Below, in pieces: positions 11,500-22,698 of a DNA stretch of 64,000 nt. Position numbers and translations under genes: made by a program. The stretch is from Auricularia sp. M13 (taxonomy: Eukaryota > Basidiomycota > Agaricomycetes > Auriculariales > Auriculariaceae). Position 1 is the stretch's first letter. The number at the start of each line of letters is the position of its first letter. Below the pieces are notes generated by a model that was not told the DNA's origin, made no database searches, and saw only the letters and a list, made by a program, of their open reading frames with translations. The stretch lies in NCBI GenBank assembly GCA_037042915.1, contig CM073193.1, positions 8,556,001-8,620,000 of the forward strand. Direction: 5' to 3'.

Positions 11500-12180
11500 T
11501 TCTCGTTCCGCGCTCCGATGACCCAGCCTGCCGCTGTGAAGCACGAGAACGTACGCCAGCTCAGACCCGCCGCTGCCTCCGTGGACAGCGCTGCCGTTCG
11601 CGGCGAGCTTCGTCGCAAGCGTCAACGCCGGCGTCTCGGAACGTTGACGTTTTAATCGCTCGGTGCGCGCCGCTCAAACGACCCAGGCTACCGCTGCAGC
11701 TGACGCGTAATCCTCGTGCTCAGATGTCGTGCATGTGCTTCGCTGTGAAATATTCGTGCTCAGCCTTACTTTCGCATCGGATGCGCACTGTAGGTTAAGC
11801 TGGTCAGGACAGCTCCATGTCGGTGCGCCCAACGTCGGCCTCGTGGGAAGCTTTGAGGGCGTCATCGCAGAGAAATTGTGCGCCCACATTTCCTGCTCGC
11901 CGTATATCGTGTGGTGCTGACAACCCGCCCATTTTTTGCCGCCTGTATCGCGGTACGCTCTCGCCTTTGCGCGTCAGCGCGGCGAACGACTTCTGGGGCA
12001 AGACGTATCGCGGGCTCGCGGACGAACAAGATGTCGCAGGGGATCTCGATTGCGACGGGCTGCTGGCGACGCATCTTCGCTCGCCGCTCGCAGCCATGAT
12101 CATTACGTTCAGTTGCTCGGGATACGGTGGCCCGGTGGCGGCAGACGAGCGACGCGGCAACCGAGGGTGTGCTGGTTTTG
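11500..12180 (+). pseudogene. Mitochondrial 2-oxodicarboxylate-type carrier remnant, copy A
   Basis: The start resembles the sister copies (MTQPAAVKHEN in one frame, then PLPFAASFVASVNAGVSE, matching the first carrier helix). Later pieces read SAANDFWGKTYRGLADEQ near 11,975-12,025 and MSQGISIATGC near 12,030-12,065. These are signatures of the 2-oxodicarboxylate carrier subfamily. The three carrier modules cannot be read in one frame, and the PxD/ExxK/R signature of the first module is lost. This is a broken host gene. Confidence 0.65.
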
Positions 12181-12516
12181 AGCATGGCATCTACTGCTGT
12201 GCGACGTGGCCTGCTCCTCACTTTTATAGCCATCTGGATATGGTTTATAAGACGGAATGCCACGTGGACTTTACCCACTGTTCTGAGCCGTCATCCAAAT
12301 AACAAATAAGGGGGCGTAGTGCCGCAGATAGGGCTTCGGATTCAAACGCGCTCCTAAACTCCGCAAGTATTACCGTGTTACGTCAGGGTTTGCGGCTTGC
12401 TTCGGCGCATTATGCATTTCTCACATAATGCATATCATCCATATCAGTCACGCCTGGACCGACTTCATATATGATGCATCGTGAGGCGCAGAACTGGCGG
12501 CACGTGACATTAAGTA
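12181..12516. other. Spacer between carrier remnant and gene X copy 2
   Basis: I see no gene. The stretch is more AT-rich than its neighbours and holds a small imperfect palindrome around 12,410-12,445 (gcattatgca ... acataatgca). It lies between two convergent genes and so should contain both 3' ends. Confidence 0.4.
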
Positions 12517-15497
12517 TTATGCGATGGTGGTGCGAGCTGTAGCACGCACAGACGATCGTCCTGGATATCCACTTATGACGCACAAAACATGTTGAACTGG
12601 AAAAGACACAGCAGATGGAATTATGTCATGTATCTGTAATTCACTGGATCTGATCGTACCCGGAGGTTGTGCCACCGAAATCAAAGTCTCCTGCGCGCGA
12701 ACATCCGTGGCGAGGTGTGGTGCCACAGGCACCATCGGATTCGCAGGGAGGTGGGACCGCGAGCGCGACGATGCATGCGATGACGAGGCATGCGACGAGC
12801 ACACACTACCGCTCTCGCGCTGCTGCTACAGTGCGCGTTTCGCTTCGAATTCATCGCGCAGTGCGCGTGCATCGCTCGCGAAGCTGAACGGCTGCGTTAC
12901 TGTGGGCTTGGCACGTGGCTATTGTGTGTTGGAAGCGGAATCAGTAACCAATGTCGTAACGTGAGAAAGGAAACGACACACTAGAACGAGCGGTGGCGCG
13001 GGCGCAATGGCATAATCGGGCACGAACGTCGCGCGCGCCTGTGCCTCGAGCTCCTTGCGCAGCCTGTCCAGCTCCAACTTCTCCAGAGAACGCCGCCGGT
13101 TCGCATGCCCAGGCGCGTCCCATGACGCCTCGAGCGCGCGCTGGCTCTCGCTCCGCGACCCACCAGAGCGGGTGCTCTCAGTCCGCGAAACAGCGCGCGA
13201 GCGCACAGACTCATCGTGCCTACTCGCAGCGCGCGATACAGGGCGAGGAGGCGGGTCGTCCTGTCGGACCGTGTGGCGCGACGCTGGCCTCGGCGCTGGG
13301 TCATCATGCTGATGATGCCCTCTAGGCGGCGACGATCGGGGGTGCGCGAGCTCGGCGGTGGCGTCGGCCGCGCTCTTTTATATCCCCTCGCGTACCAGGG
13401 CTCCCGGTAAAAGTCTCATCCGAGCTGCGCTTGTACGCTGGCCGCATGGGCGGGTCCAGCCCGCCCAGCGACTGTCGTCCTTTGCGCGGCGAGAGGTCGT
13501 CCAGCGTGAGTGGTCGGTACGGATTGTGGTGCTCCTCTTCACCTGCGCTCGATTCGTCCGCCGCATCTGAGGAGTGCGGTGGCGGGGGAGGAAGTATTGG
13601 CGGGGCGAGACGTTTGCTAGAAGGAGTGTTTAATTGTGCCTGAGGTTCAGGATCGGGCTGAGCTATCCACGCCAACCCGCATATCATGAACTTTGTCAGT
13701 ACCTAACAGAATCCCAAAGGAAAGGGAAAAGGAACGCACCCACTAGCCTTGAGCAACTTCTCCTCATACTTAGCAAGCATATTCACAATACCCTCTCCTT
13801 CGTTCTCCTTGCCCTTCCCGCCGTCCCTGGGCGTTGTCTTGGCTTTATCCTGCGCAGTGAGCGCGCATATGAACTGCGACGGCGGCCTGCGCTATCACGG
13901 CCGGTTTCGCCTTAGGCTTGAGGATGCCCTTGGGCGCCGTGCGCGCCGACACCGCGCACGCTGGGTCAGTCTGTACAATAAATCAACACATGCGATCGTA
14001 TTTGTAAGAACGGAAACCCAGCTCACCGGAGCAGACACAGGCTTCCTCGCAGCAGCAACAGCAGTAGGCTTGCTGTTGGTGGTAGACGCAGGCGGGCCGC
14101 CGCGTGTGGTGTGCGGACTGAGCTCGATGCCGCGATGCGAGTTGCTGTCCCTCACGCGGCGCGCCTTCGAACATGTCGTCTACGCACGCCTCCTACTCCG
14201 CGGCGCACAAGCGGCTGAGCGGGCGCAATGTAGAGGGTGCAGTACCCGTGGTACAGGGGCGCGTGAATGCGCGGCTGCGTGAGAGCGGGCTCGCCACGCA
14301 GGACTGCAAGGTATGCATATTGGGGACTGGTGGGACGCGACCTCGCGGACGGGTGTTGCGGGCTATCAGGACGCGATCTAGAAGTAGCAGGATATTGCGG
14401 ACTCGCAGGCCGCGAGCGCGCAGGCGCGCGCACAAACGGCGACTCCGGACTGGCTGGGCGCGACGGCACATACTCATAGTGTTGCTGTTCGGGCGCAGGC
14501 ACAGGTACTCTAGCCGCACGGCGAGCGAAGACAGCTGGGCTACGCAGCGGCTGCGACCTCAGCGGGCTGTACACCGCACCCGCGCCGACGCTCGTACGGC
14601 TCTGCGTCGGGCGTCCGGCGGTGTTCGTCCGGCAGTGTCGGGTAGAGACCTTGACGCGTGCTCGCCCTGCTACTCGGGCTCGCCGCGTCCAGGTCCATCC
14701 CATCCTCCTCCTCATCGTCGTCGTCGTCAAACACGTCGGCATACGTGCGCGCAGGGCCGGCGGCCGAGGCGCGGCGCCAGGCAGGCGCTAATGAGTCGCG
14801 ACGCCATGTCACGGAATCACGGCCACCGAATTGCGACGCGACGGCGCTGCGGGCTTCCCGAGTCGAAATTGAAGCCACCGAGCATGGACATGTCTGCCAT
14901 CGTGTCGTCCTGATCGGGCGCGGCGACCGACTCGCGGCGAGCAGGCGGAATGCACTCGCGGTAAGGTGCAGCTGATTCGCGACGGGCTGGTGCAACAGAT
15001 TCGCGGCGAGGAGCTACAGCTTCGCGGCGGGCACCGGAAGTGGACGGCCCAGAGGCAGCCTGTAGTTGAGCTTGAGGCTACGAGACCAGCAAAACTTTGC
15101 CAGCGGCGACTTGGGTGACCGTTGAAGTCGATTCACGACCGGCGCGGCGAGACGGAGGCTCGTCTGCGTCCTGTGCCATGGCGACATCGTCGTTCGCAAC
15201 CGCGACAGCAGCAGCAGAGTCACAGTGGCGGGCAGCAGCAGGAAGTGACGGGCGCGGCACAGTCTGAACGAGGGACACACGGGGTGGTCGGGGTCCATCG
15301 CCAAGGAACGATTTAATCTGGCAAGAGCGCGAACGGTTTTCACGCGTGCGCGGGGGACTACTGTACGGTCCGCGATCGGACCTTGAATCGCGTCGTTTGA
15401 CGGCCGCCGCTGCCGCGCTTTCCAGGATTGAACTCATGCCACATGTCGCTCTGCCAACCGTCACCGTCGTGTCACAAATCCTGGTCGCAGAGCTCAC
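12517..15497 (-). CDS. Gene X copy 2: SR/SP-rich low-complexity protein, most complete copy
   Basis: This copy shows both ends of the family. The N-terminal part is at 15,497-15,078 (SILESAAAAAVKRRDSRSDR, then VPRPSLPAAARH and GRESTSTV). Next come an acidic segment ARTYADVFDDDDDEEEDG then MDLDAASP near 14,750-14,690, short repeats of the type SRPxSPQY at about 14,460-14,290, and the PLTLDDLSPRKGRQSLGGL segment near 13,530-13,460. The coiled coil LEKLELDRLRKELEAQARA sits near 13,085-13,030. After an intron the last exon ends with a Ser/His-rich tail (SSHASSSHASS) and a terminus near 12,517. The frame is not continuous in the middle (about 14,150-13,690), so it may be broken. No known domain is recognised; a nuclear role is only a guess from composition. 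Confidence 0.5.
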
Positions 15498-16214
15498 ATT
15501 GCGCCCATAAAACCTTCATCTGTCGTGCAGCGGTCGTGGCATACGATCCTGACAGCCGCCGACAGCGTCTATTGTACGAATATTGACTAGCGCCCGTTGG
15601 TGCTGCAGGGCGAGGCACGCTCTTGTTCAGTGTTTGGTGCGTGCCCGGGTGACTTCCTGGGCGGCGGCTACAGCGCCTCAGGGAGATCTGTGGTCATGGG
15701 CTGCACGTTTTCCATCAGCACTAGTCTGCAGTCGCTAACCTCGTACATTACTCCTCGTTCTGGTTCGCGTCTGACGCAGCACGGGACCACCGCGCGACCG
15801 TGGTAGTCAGCCGGCGTACGTAGAGTATTTCTGCCATGAGGTCAACATACCACACCCCATGGCCATCTCCCGGGTTCGAGCTCCTGCGCGCGTGCATGCT
15901 GTTCTAGCTTATCCTCCAATCACAACCAGCCCAACAGGAAGGGTCTAGCCGTCAGCGCTCCTCGTGATACAATAAATGCTACACCAGTGCCACTCCTGAG
16001 GAATTTCATCAACCGGGTTCTTCGCTCGCCTTAGCTCCACTGGGTTTTCCGATCCATAATGAGCATTCGCCGTACTACAACCGTCCGGAAAGAAAGGGTT
16101 GCGCCCGAACTGGGTTGGTAATTGCGCATGTAGTTGCGCACGCCGCGCGGCCTTCAGGATGCAGCAAGCCAACTGTTTGGCGAGGTGTTTGCTGTCTCTC
16201 TCTCTCCCTTGTCC
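15498..16214. other. 5' flank of DUF2235-WD40 copy B
   Basis: No gene is supported. It is related to the 5' flank of copy A (5,780-6,596), including the gcgtgcccggg block near 15,640 and the last ~150 bases before the start codon. It truncates the N-terminal end of gene X copy 2, so a duplication joint probably lies close to 15,500. Confidence 0.5.
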
Positions 16215-19200
16215 ATGTCCCGTCCTGCTTCACCTCTGCCGGAGGACGGCCCCGAGCGGACTCCATGCCATCCGCGCCTCCACCCACGTCGACTGAGCCT
16301 GCATTCTCGCGGTCTGCGCCACTTATCGCAGCCGAATCTGCAGTTCCGGCTGACATCTCAACAGTGTTTCCGGCGAACAGTCGGACACGACATCCAGCCG
16401 TGGTTCTCTGCAGGACGCCGACAGCGCAGCTGCGCGCGCTGTTCCACCCGTCTCGACCGCTGCTCCGGCGCCGCACATCGACACTGCAGCACCGACTGAA
16501 ACGGAGCCCGGTCGTTCAGGCGGGCGGAAGACCGCAGCGGCCGCTCCGGACCATACGACATGCCCCGGGTGCAAGAGCGTCCACAACAGCTCTCGAAACC
16601 TCGTGGTCTGCATCGACGGTACCTCAAACCAGTTCAACGACAAGGTCCGCCCAGGGTTCATTTGTTTGAGTCTGTCCAGCCGACCTTCTGTCGTTTAGAA
16701 CACAAACGTCGTCGAGCTCTACAGCCGTCTCGATAAGGACGATAGGCAGTTGACATTCTACAACAGCGGCATCGCCACATATGCCGAGCCGTACTGGAAA
16801 TCCTGGAGTTATTACCAGCAGGTCTTCCTCAATATTCTAGACCTCATGTTTGCCCTGTATGTCGCCAGTCACTGCCCGCGCTTTACTGACCCCTCCAAGC
16901 CAATTGGAAAATATCATCAAGAGTGCATATGCTTGGCTTGTCGACAACTACCGGGATGGGGACCGCATCTTCCTGTTCGGTTCGTTCCAGCTTTAGGGGC
17001 GACTCGCCTTCGTGCGCGGCTCACTTAAGGACAGGTTTCTCGCGCGGCGCGTACCAGGTTCGGGCACTCGCGGCGATGCTCGACAGAGTTTGTCTTGCTT
17101 CTTACTTTGTTACTCGTGTCGATAACACGTTTGAACTATAGGTTGGACTGCTACACAAAGGCAATCAAGACCAGATCCCCTTGTGAGCCTTGATCTTATG
17201 AAGCAAGTGTGACGCTCAATCTTGCAGCGCATTCGAACTGTATGCTGCGCCCGACCGGGAGGAATCCACCGCAGCTGCAAATACCCCCTCACAGCCTATG
17301 GAGAGCCCCGTCGCTCAGACACCATTGCCGGAAGAGCGCGAGTCAACGTCGTCATTTCTACGTTCTCTGCGCTGTTCTTTTGGCAAGCTGTCAGCAGGAG
17401 CTGTGCGCATGTTCGGAGGTGTTCGAAAGGCCGTCTCCAGGTTTTGCGCACCTGTTGTTGCTGCAACTCCTACCTGGGTCACCCGGACTAGGATAACTAT
17501 TGGTTCGAAACTCTCGCACTGGGCCCGAATTTTCAAGCACTTCGTCCCCGAGGCTCCTGCTCGCACATTTCTTCTTCCGCAGCCGCAGGATGAAGACGAA
17601 GAAACTGAAGATGACGAAACTGAAGACGGCAAAACGGCATCTGCTGTCCCGATTACGATCAAGCAGAAGCAAAAGCGCTTCAAGGAGACTTTCTCGCGCG
17701 ACGTCAAGGTCCATTATCTCGGCGCATGGTGCGTTTGTAAGCGCAGAGATGATCTAACTTTAATTCGTTGCTTCCAGGGACACAGTCTCGTCCGTTGGAC
17801 TCGTCCGGGACAAGACTTTGCCCGGCACCACTGACGGAATGAAGAGTGTCTGCTTCTTCCGCCATGCGCTCGCGATGCACGAATATCGCGTTAAGTTCCT
17901 GCCCGAATACGTTAACGGTGGCGATGGGCCCGATGACGCTGCTTGCAGCGGCCCCTCTCCACACACAAAGGAATGCTGGTTCATCGGATCTCACTCGGAT
18001 ATGTGAGTATCGCACAGGCTCCTCTCATCTACCCGTCGCTTGTCTGAATAACTTCTTTGCACAGTGGAGGCGGAAGCAGCGTTAATACTGACCTTGACAA
18101 GTTTGGCCCTGCCCTGCGGTGGATGTCGTTTGAGGCTGGTCTGGCTGGGCTGAGAATAAAGCCCGGTCCTAGGCTGTGGGAGAAGACCGTGGTGACCGAC
18201 TCGATGTCGTGGTATTATAGGCCGATGGAGTGGGCACCTATCACAAGATTGTCCTACACGAACGCCGACTCTCTTGTACACTGGCAAGTCCATTACATCG
18301 AAAGCTCTCATACCTATCTCATATCTATAGGCTGCCTCATCGATATTCCGAACGTGTTCTACGGCGCAATCAGCTCGTCCACGAGACATACTTCGAAGAA
18401 ACCAAAACCTCTATTGAGCAGCTTCATACAAAGATCAACTTCGAGGTCAAGACGGAGAATGATGCGTATACCAACGCGCGCGCACTTCTTTCCATTCCAC
18501 GTGAAGCGAAGTTCATGGACGACTGGCTGAAGCATTTGAAGACGCTACAGGAGACGGGTGCGTGCACATGTCGTGATTTATCTGCTCATAGTCTCAAAAT
18601 AACGTCCAGGACCCGGTCGCCAATCGCTATTGGACCTTGAGGCTGAGATATGGCGTGCACTTGCGATTTCCGCTCGGGGAGCTCCAGAACTCAACGAGCA
18701 GCTACGCCGACTCGAGCACCACCTCATATGCCACTCTCTAACTGAGGTGCCTGCAGCTACGCGGCTAAGCGAGATATTTGGGACCAGCGACAAGGACACA
18801 CACTGTGAGCCAGGGGTTTGTACTGCAAGGCATGAACTCACATGCACGCAGGGACGTATCCCTTCGCTCTTCGAGGTCACACCCGAACTGTCAGCTCGGT
18901 CGCGTTTCTGACCTCGCAGCTCGTCGTGTCCGGCTCGTGGGATAACACCCTTCGCATGTGGGATATCGAAACCGGAGAAGCCGTCGGTGGCCCTTTGACG
19001 GGACATACCGGCGGCGTCAACTGTGTTGCTGTCTCACCGAACGGCAATCTCGTCGCATCTGGCTCTGATGGCGGTACCGTACGCACTTGGAGGTTTGACG
19101 CCGGAAAACTCGTCGCCGGAGGGCTTGTCATACGAGCGGACGGCATGCAGCATGTCTTTTCAGTTGCATTCTCACCCGATGGATCGCGGATTGTTTCTGG

Positions 19201-19774
19201 CTCTGCTGACGGAGCTCTGCGCATTTGGGATGTTGCAACGGGACGGCACGTCGGAAACGCAATGGAAGGGCATGATGGTTGGGTATGGTCAGTCGCATTC
19301 TCCCCGGACGGTGCACGCATCGCATCCGGCTCAGGCGACCGGACCGTGCGATTATGGGATGCTAGGACATTACAACCTCTCGGAGACCCTCTGACTGGAC
19401 ACACAGACGAGGTGAACTCAGTTGCGTTCTCCCCGGACGCCGTCTCCATTGCTTCTGGCAGTGACGACGAAACGATCCGAATCTGGAACTCAAACACTCG
19501 CGAGTTGATGCACATACTGGCCGGGCATTCTCTTCGGGTCTGGTCAGTCGCATTCTCACCCAGCGGACGGCACATCGCATCAGCTTCAGGGGACGACACA
19601 GTGCGCATCTGGGATTGCAGCACGGGAGAAGCGGTTGCCGTGCTCAAGGGACACACCGACATTGACCGTTCGGTCGCGTTTTCTCCAGACGGCACGCGGA
19701 TAGCGTCGGGCTCGGTTGACGAGACTGTACGCATTTGGGACCGCATTCCTGTATCATCCACGGACGCGACGTGA
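16215..19774 (+). CDS. DUF2235-WD40 copy B, N-terminal frame breaks
   Basis: Architecture is as in copy A: LVVCIDGTSNQF at about 16,600, YAWLVDNYRDGDRIFLFG joined by an intron to FSRGAYQVRALAAMLD at about 17,040-17,085, FFRHALAMHEYRVKFLPEY at about 17,855-17,910, and WFIGSHSDM at about 17,980. The WD40 domain starts in the exon after an intron with donor at about 18,805. TYPFALRGHTRTVSSVAF opens blade one, and seven blades run to SSTDAT. The leader exon is not open: relative to copy A it is one base shorter near 16,245 and changes frame again before the DUF2235 motif. The linker at 17,560-17,650 is unusually acidic (runs of D/E/T), unlike the other copies. The C-terminal propeller and 3' flank are almost those of copy A. 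A truncated protein from an internal start cannot be excluded. Confidence 0.78.
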
Positions 19775-20299
19775 AGAGATCATCGCGCCTGTACCCATGT
19801 AGTGCCGTCTCATTTTGCTCAATTGTGTCGGTCTGCAATCTTGAATGTAGAATTGGATGTTGTTCAATCTCACATGCAAGCGTCCGCGCGCCCGGATGTC
19901 ATGCACGGGTGCACGAGAAGTATGGCAGGTGAGATACTGCACGCATCGCCGGACGCGGTTGCACACTGATAGTACTTTGCATGTCGCGATCGTCGGGGCG
20001 CGTAAGCCTGAGAACTTTTGTACCGTCTGGAAGCCAACGACGGTCGCGGTCACCCTTAGCCACGAGGATACTTACAAGATGGCTTCGTCGGCTGCCATCT
20101 CTTTATGGAAAGCGGGTTATCGACCTATAGTCTGTAGTTGGTGCGTCACTTTGAAATATCCGTTTGCGACTGGCGAAGCTCGCTCGCGAGACGCGTCCTG
20201 GGCTTGCAAACACAGTGCGAGTTGTGCTCGAGCTCTCCCTCTATGAAAGAGCAATGGTTATACAATAGTTTTCAATAGATCTAATTTGCACCGCGTTAG
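19775..20299. other. 3' flank of DUF2235-WD40 copy B
   Basis: No gene is seen. The first ~170 bases are identical to the 3' flank of copy A, which is closer than the N-terminal halves of the two genes are to each other. This suggests recent gene conversion or a recent unequal exchange with one endpoint downstream of here. Confidence 0.55.
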
Positions 20300-21100
20300 A
20301 ACGAGACGGGGACGGCCTGAGCGAACCTGGTCGAACGGGCGGGTGTCGGCGAAACACGGCTCTCAGACCTCGTTGAGAGTGCGCTCCGCGTCACGTCGTC
20401 CGGGCAGTTTGGGTGTCTTTTTAGCAGAGTAGTGCTCGTCGTCTTGCACGGGCCTTTTCGACGTGAGCAAGGGCTGTTCAAATGAGAAAGGAACGACTCG
20501 CCTGGTGTTGTTTCGTTATTCTAAAGTTTCCCCGGTCAATTTCGCGGCCGAATCCACAGTCGCCGCTCAAGCTTGCCGCGCGAATCTAATGAGTTCAGAG
20601 CGAGAACATCAGGATGCGGGTAGCCACACACAAGTCGCATTGCGGGACGCACCTCAGAGCAAGCGACATGTCGCAAATTGTACCAATCCATCTTGAAGCG
20701 ACGATGATCGAACAAACGAATCAGTTCATGCGCAAGCGTATCTTCGATATGATTCTTGCTCATGAATCGATTCTGGCAAAGTAATATCGTGCCCGTAGGC
20801 CGGCCAAACCCCTCAACGCGCGCGGCGTCGCACGGCGCACTAGGATATGCGGGTTGGAGACAGCACAGCCCGTGAGCGCTAGGTACTTGTGCAGGGATAC
20901 AACGAGCGGGTTAGAGTGCATCAGGTCCTTCTTCCCGCACACGCGCGCGCGTTCGCTGCGCGCAACGTCTCCGTCGACAGCGGCGCATCTTCGGCCGGCG
21001 CGTTCGCTAGGATGGTGTCCGTGTATTGGCGCCAGCGCGTGAAGGCCGCGTCGCGCGTCGTAGTCGTCGTTGGCGACGGCGGCGGAGGCGAGGACAATGA
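20300..21100 (-). pseudogene. ATP23 copy B, third HEXXH residue lost
   Basis: It matches the intact ATP23 in the N-terminal DAAFTRWRQYTDTILANAP, CGKKDLMHSNPLVVSLHKY, IEDTLAHELIRLFDHRRFK, YNLRHVACSEVR and the C-terminal RHPNCPDDV. The zinc-site motif HELIH reads HELIR, so the second zinc-binding His is replaced. The same frame change as in copy A follows PHILV, and the C-terminal exon is shifted. It is therefore non-functional as a protease. Copies A and B share these lesions and probably arose from one already damaged ancestor. Confidence 0.78.
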
Positions 21101-21159
21101 GTAAAAGAGCCATGAGCGGGGACGGTCCCTGAATTCGCAATCGTGATTTCTTCTTCTTT

Positions 21160-21900
21160 CGATGGCCCAGCCTGCCACTGTGAAGCACGAGCGCAAGCGT
21201 ACACTGGCACATACGCGCCGTTCTGCGCTCCATTCCGACCGTCGCTGCTGTGGACAGCGCTGCCGTTCGCAGCGAGCTTCGTCGCGGGCGCCATCGCCGG
21301 CGTCTCGGAAAGCCTGACATTTCATCCGCTCGGTGCGCACCACTCACACTACCCAGGCTACCCTTGCAAGCTGACGCGTCATCCTGGTGCTCAGATGTTG
21401 TGCGTGCGGCGCGCTGCCCGTCATCCAAATGCTCAGCCGTGACAGGTCACGACGCGGATGCAGCTCTAGGTCGGCGCGTCCAACGTCAGAGCCGTGGGCA
21501 GCTTCAAGGGCATCTTGGAACAGGAGGTGCGCCCGTTTCTCCTGCTCGTTGTTTAGCTGGCTGTACTGACACCAGGCGCGCAGTCTCGGCTGCCTGTACC
21601 GCTGTATGCTGACGCCTTTGCACGTCCTGGACCACACGCCTTGAGCGTTCTGCATACCGCCAGGCCTCGCCGCACCGTTGTTGCAGGTCGCGCCCAAGCG
21701 CGCCGTCGAATTGTACGTCTTGTGCACTCGAACTCAGACTCGCGAAGCACGGCGAACGGTTTCTAGGGCAAGACGTACCGCCGGCTGGCAGGGACGGACA
21801 CGATATTTCAGGGGATCTCGATCGCGACGCGCTGCTAAACGGGTGCGTCGGAGAGCTTCGTCGTGCTGTTTGAGCTCGGCGTTAAATCCGCATCCTGTGG
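21160..21900 (+). pseudogene. Mitochondrial 2-oxodicarboxylate-type carrier remnant, copy B
   Basis: The first exon is well kept: MAQPATVKHERKR, then WTALPFAASFVAGAIAGVSE, matching the first carrier transmembrane helix. Later pieces include a stop in place of the residue after RMQL near 21,470, VGASNVRAVGSFKGILEQE, VAPKRAVELYV, and GKTYRRLAGTD followed by QGISIATRC and GASESFVVLFELGVK. Frames change several times. In a working carrier these segments would form the PxDxxK/R modules that exchange oxodicarboxylates across the inner membrane. Confidence 0.7.
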
Positions 21901-21929
21901 CGGCAGGACCATGGAGACATCGACGTTTG

Positions 21930-22150
21930 GACCAGCAACAGATTTACGGCAGGTAGAAAGAGCAGGGAGAGATGGCAGAAGTGACGTCTGAGCGTACCAG
22001 GACACAAGGGAAGCTCTAGGAGCTCGGACGACGGAATCACGATGCTGGACCGGAGGCGCAGGAGGAGACCGCTTGTCGCGACCTTTGGTGCAAGTTGGCA
22101 TTCTCGATACACGGCGCGCACGCAGCGGCGATGGTGCATGTGAGGGTTGG
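21930..22150 (-). other. Unrecognised minus-strand fragment, relative of 4.24-4.46 kb
   Basis: The minus strand reads VYRECQLAPKVATSGLLLR, then PSSELLELPLCPGTLRRHF, closely similar to the reading at 4,460-4,240. Both lie immediately after a carrier remnant, so this is an old part of the duplicated block in these two copies and is absent from copies A and C. No function can be given. Confidence 0.35.
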
Positions 22151-22164
22151 CTGCAGGCGGCGAT

Positions 22165-22218
22165 CGCTGTTGCTCGAGGGGCCTAAGCGCGCCGGCAAAC
22201 TGTATGCCCGGCGCCATC
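22165..22218 (+). pseudogene. Carrier remnant E, left part, interrupted by the transposon
   Basis: LLLEGPKRAGKLYARRH matches the LLLEAPKRAVKF stretch of the 2-oxodicarboxylate carrier. It stops exactly where the 22.9-kb element begins. The continuation (PPVRTRTAAS, then TFWGKTYRGLAETDKMSQG) is at 45,148 onward, after the right end of the element. Joining the two sides and removing one target copy gives a colinear match with the same region of the remnant at 4,045-4,130. Confidence 0.7.
22210..22218. repeat. Target-site duplication, left
   Basis: GGCGCCATC here is repeated exactly at the right end of the element. The unoccupied site in the related copy at 4 kb has the equivalent GCCGCCGTC only once. 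A duplication of 8-9 bp fits what is known for Zisupton-type elements. Confidence 0.75.
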
Positions 22219-22227
22219 AATGGTACC

Positions 22228-22304
22228 GGGGACTTTCGCTTAAGCGATTGCCGCACTTTGTGCAACGCATCGGTTAAGCGATTCCCGCACTTTGGCACGT
22301 TTTT
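22228..22304 (+). repeat. Left terminal inverted repeat
   Basis: The stretch starting GGGGACTTTCGCTTAAGCG matches the reverse complement of 45,054-45,130 with only a few differences. It contains two spaced copies of CCGCACTTTG and two of TTAAGCGATT or close forms, so each end holds a doubled internal motif that could bind transposase. Confidence 0.85.
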
Positions 22305-22355
22305 GAAAAGTAAGTAAATGTAATCCGAGTGTAGATAGAGACACGTTACTACAGT

Positions 22356-22612
22356 ATAAATCGCTGGGCATCGCTGAGGACAGCGTTTTGGGCCGCTTGT
22401 GATCGCTGGGTTTCGGTTGACATCGCTTCGCATCGCTGAGCTACGGAATCAGCACGGATAGAACATGAGGATATTCGGTCGAAATCGGTGGGCATCGGTG
22501 GAAAGCGGCGTGTAGGGAAAGCCGGTGCGTTCACCATCGCTTGTGATCGCTGTACCACAAAATCGCTGAAAATCGGTGAAGATCGGTAGACATCGCTAGT
22601 AATCGCTAAATA
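22356..22612 (+). repeat. Left subterminal array of ATCGCTG motifs
   Basis: About fourteen copies of ATCGCT or ATCGGT, many extended to ATCGCTGGG or ATCGCTGAG, occur at irregular spacing in about 250 bases. The right end has the same motif in the opposite orientation. No protein is encoded. Arrays of this kind usually bind the transposase. Confidence 0.75.
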
Positions 22613-22698
22613 TCCCTGCTAACTACACCGACCGTCCGCTCGCATATTACATTAAAATATAAATAGCCTCCGATTTCAAGCCGAAACGCTATCTTTGT

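Noticed and set aside
12410-12445. Palindrome near 12.4 kb as a small transposon end
   Set aside because: No partner end, target duplication or second copy is visible in the window.
18877-19761. A 294-codon frame antisense to the WD40 part of copy B
   Set aside because: It mirrors the conserved WD40 codons; the same antisense frame is broken by changes in copies A, C and D that are neutral in the sense frame.
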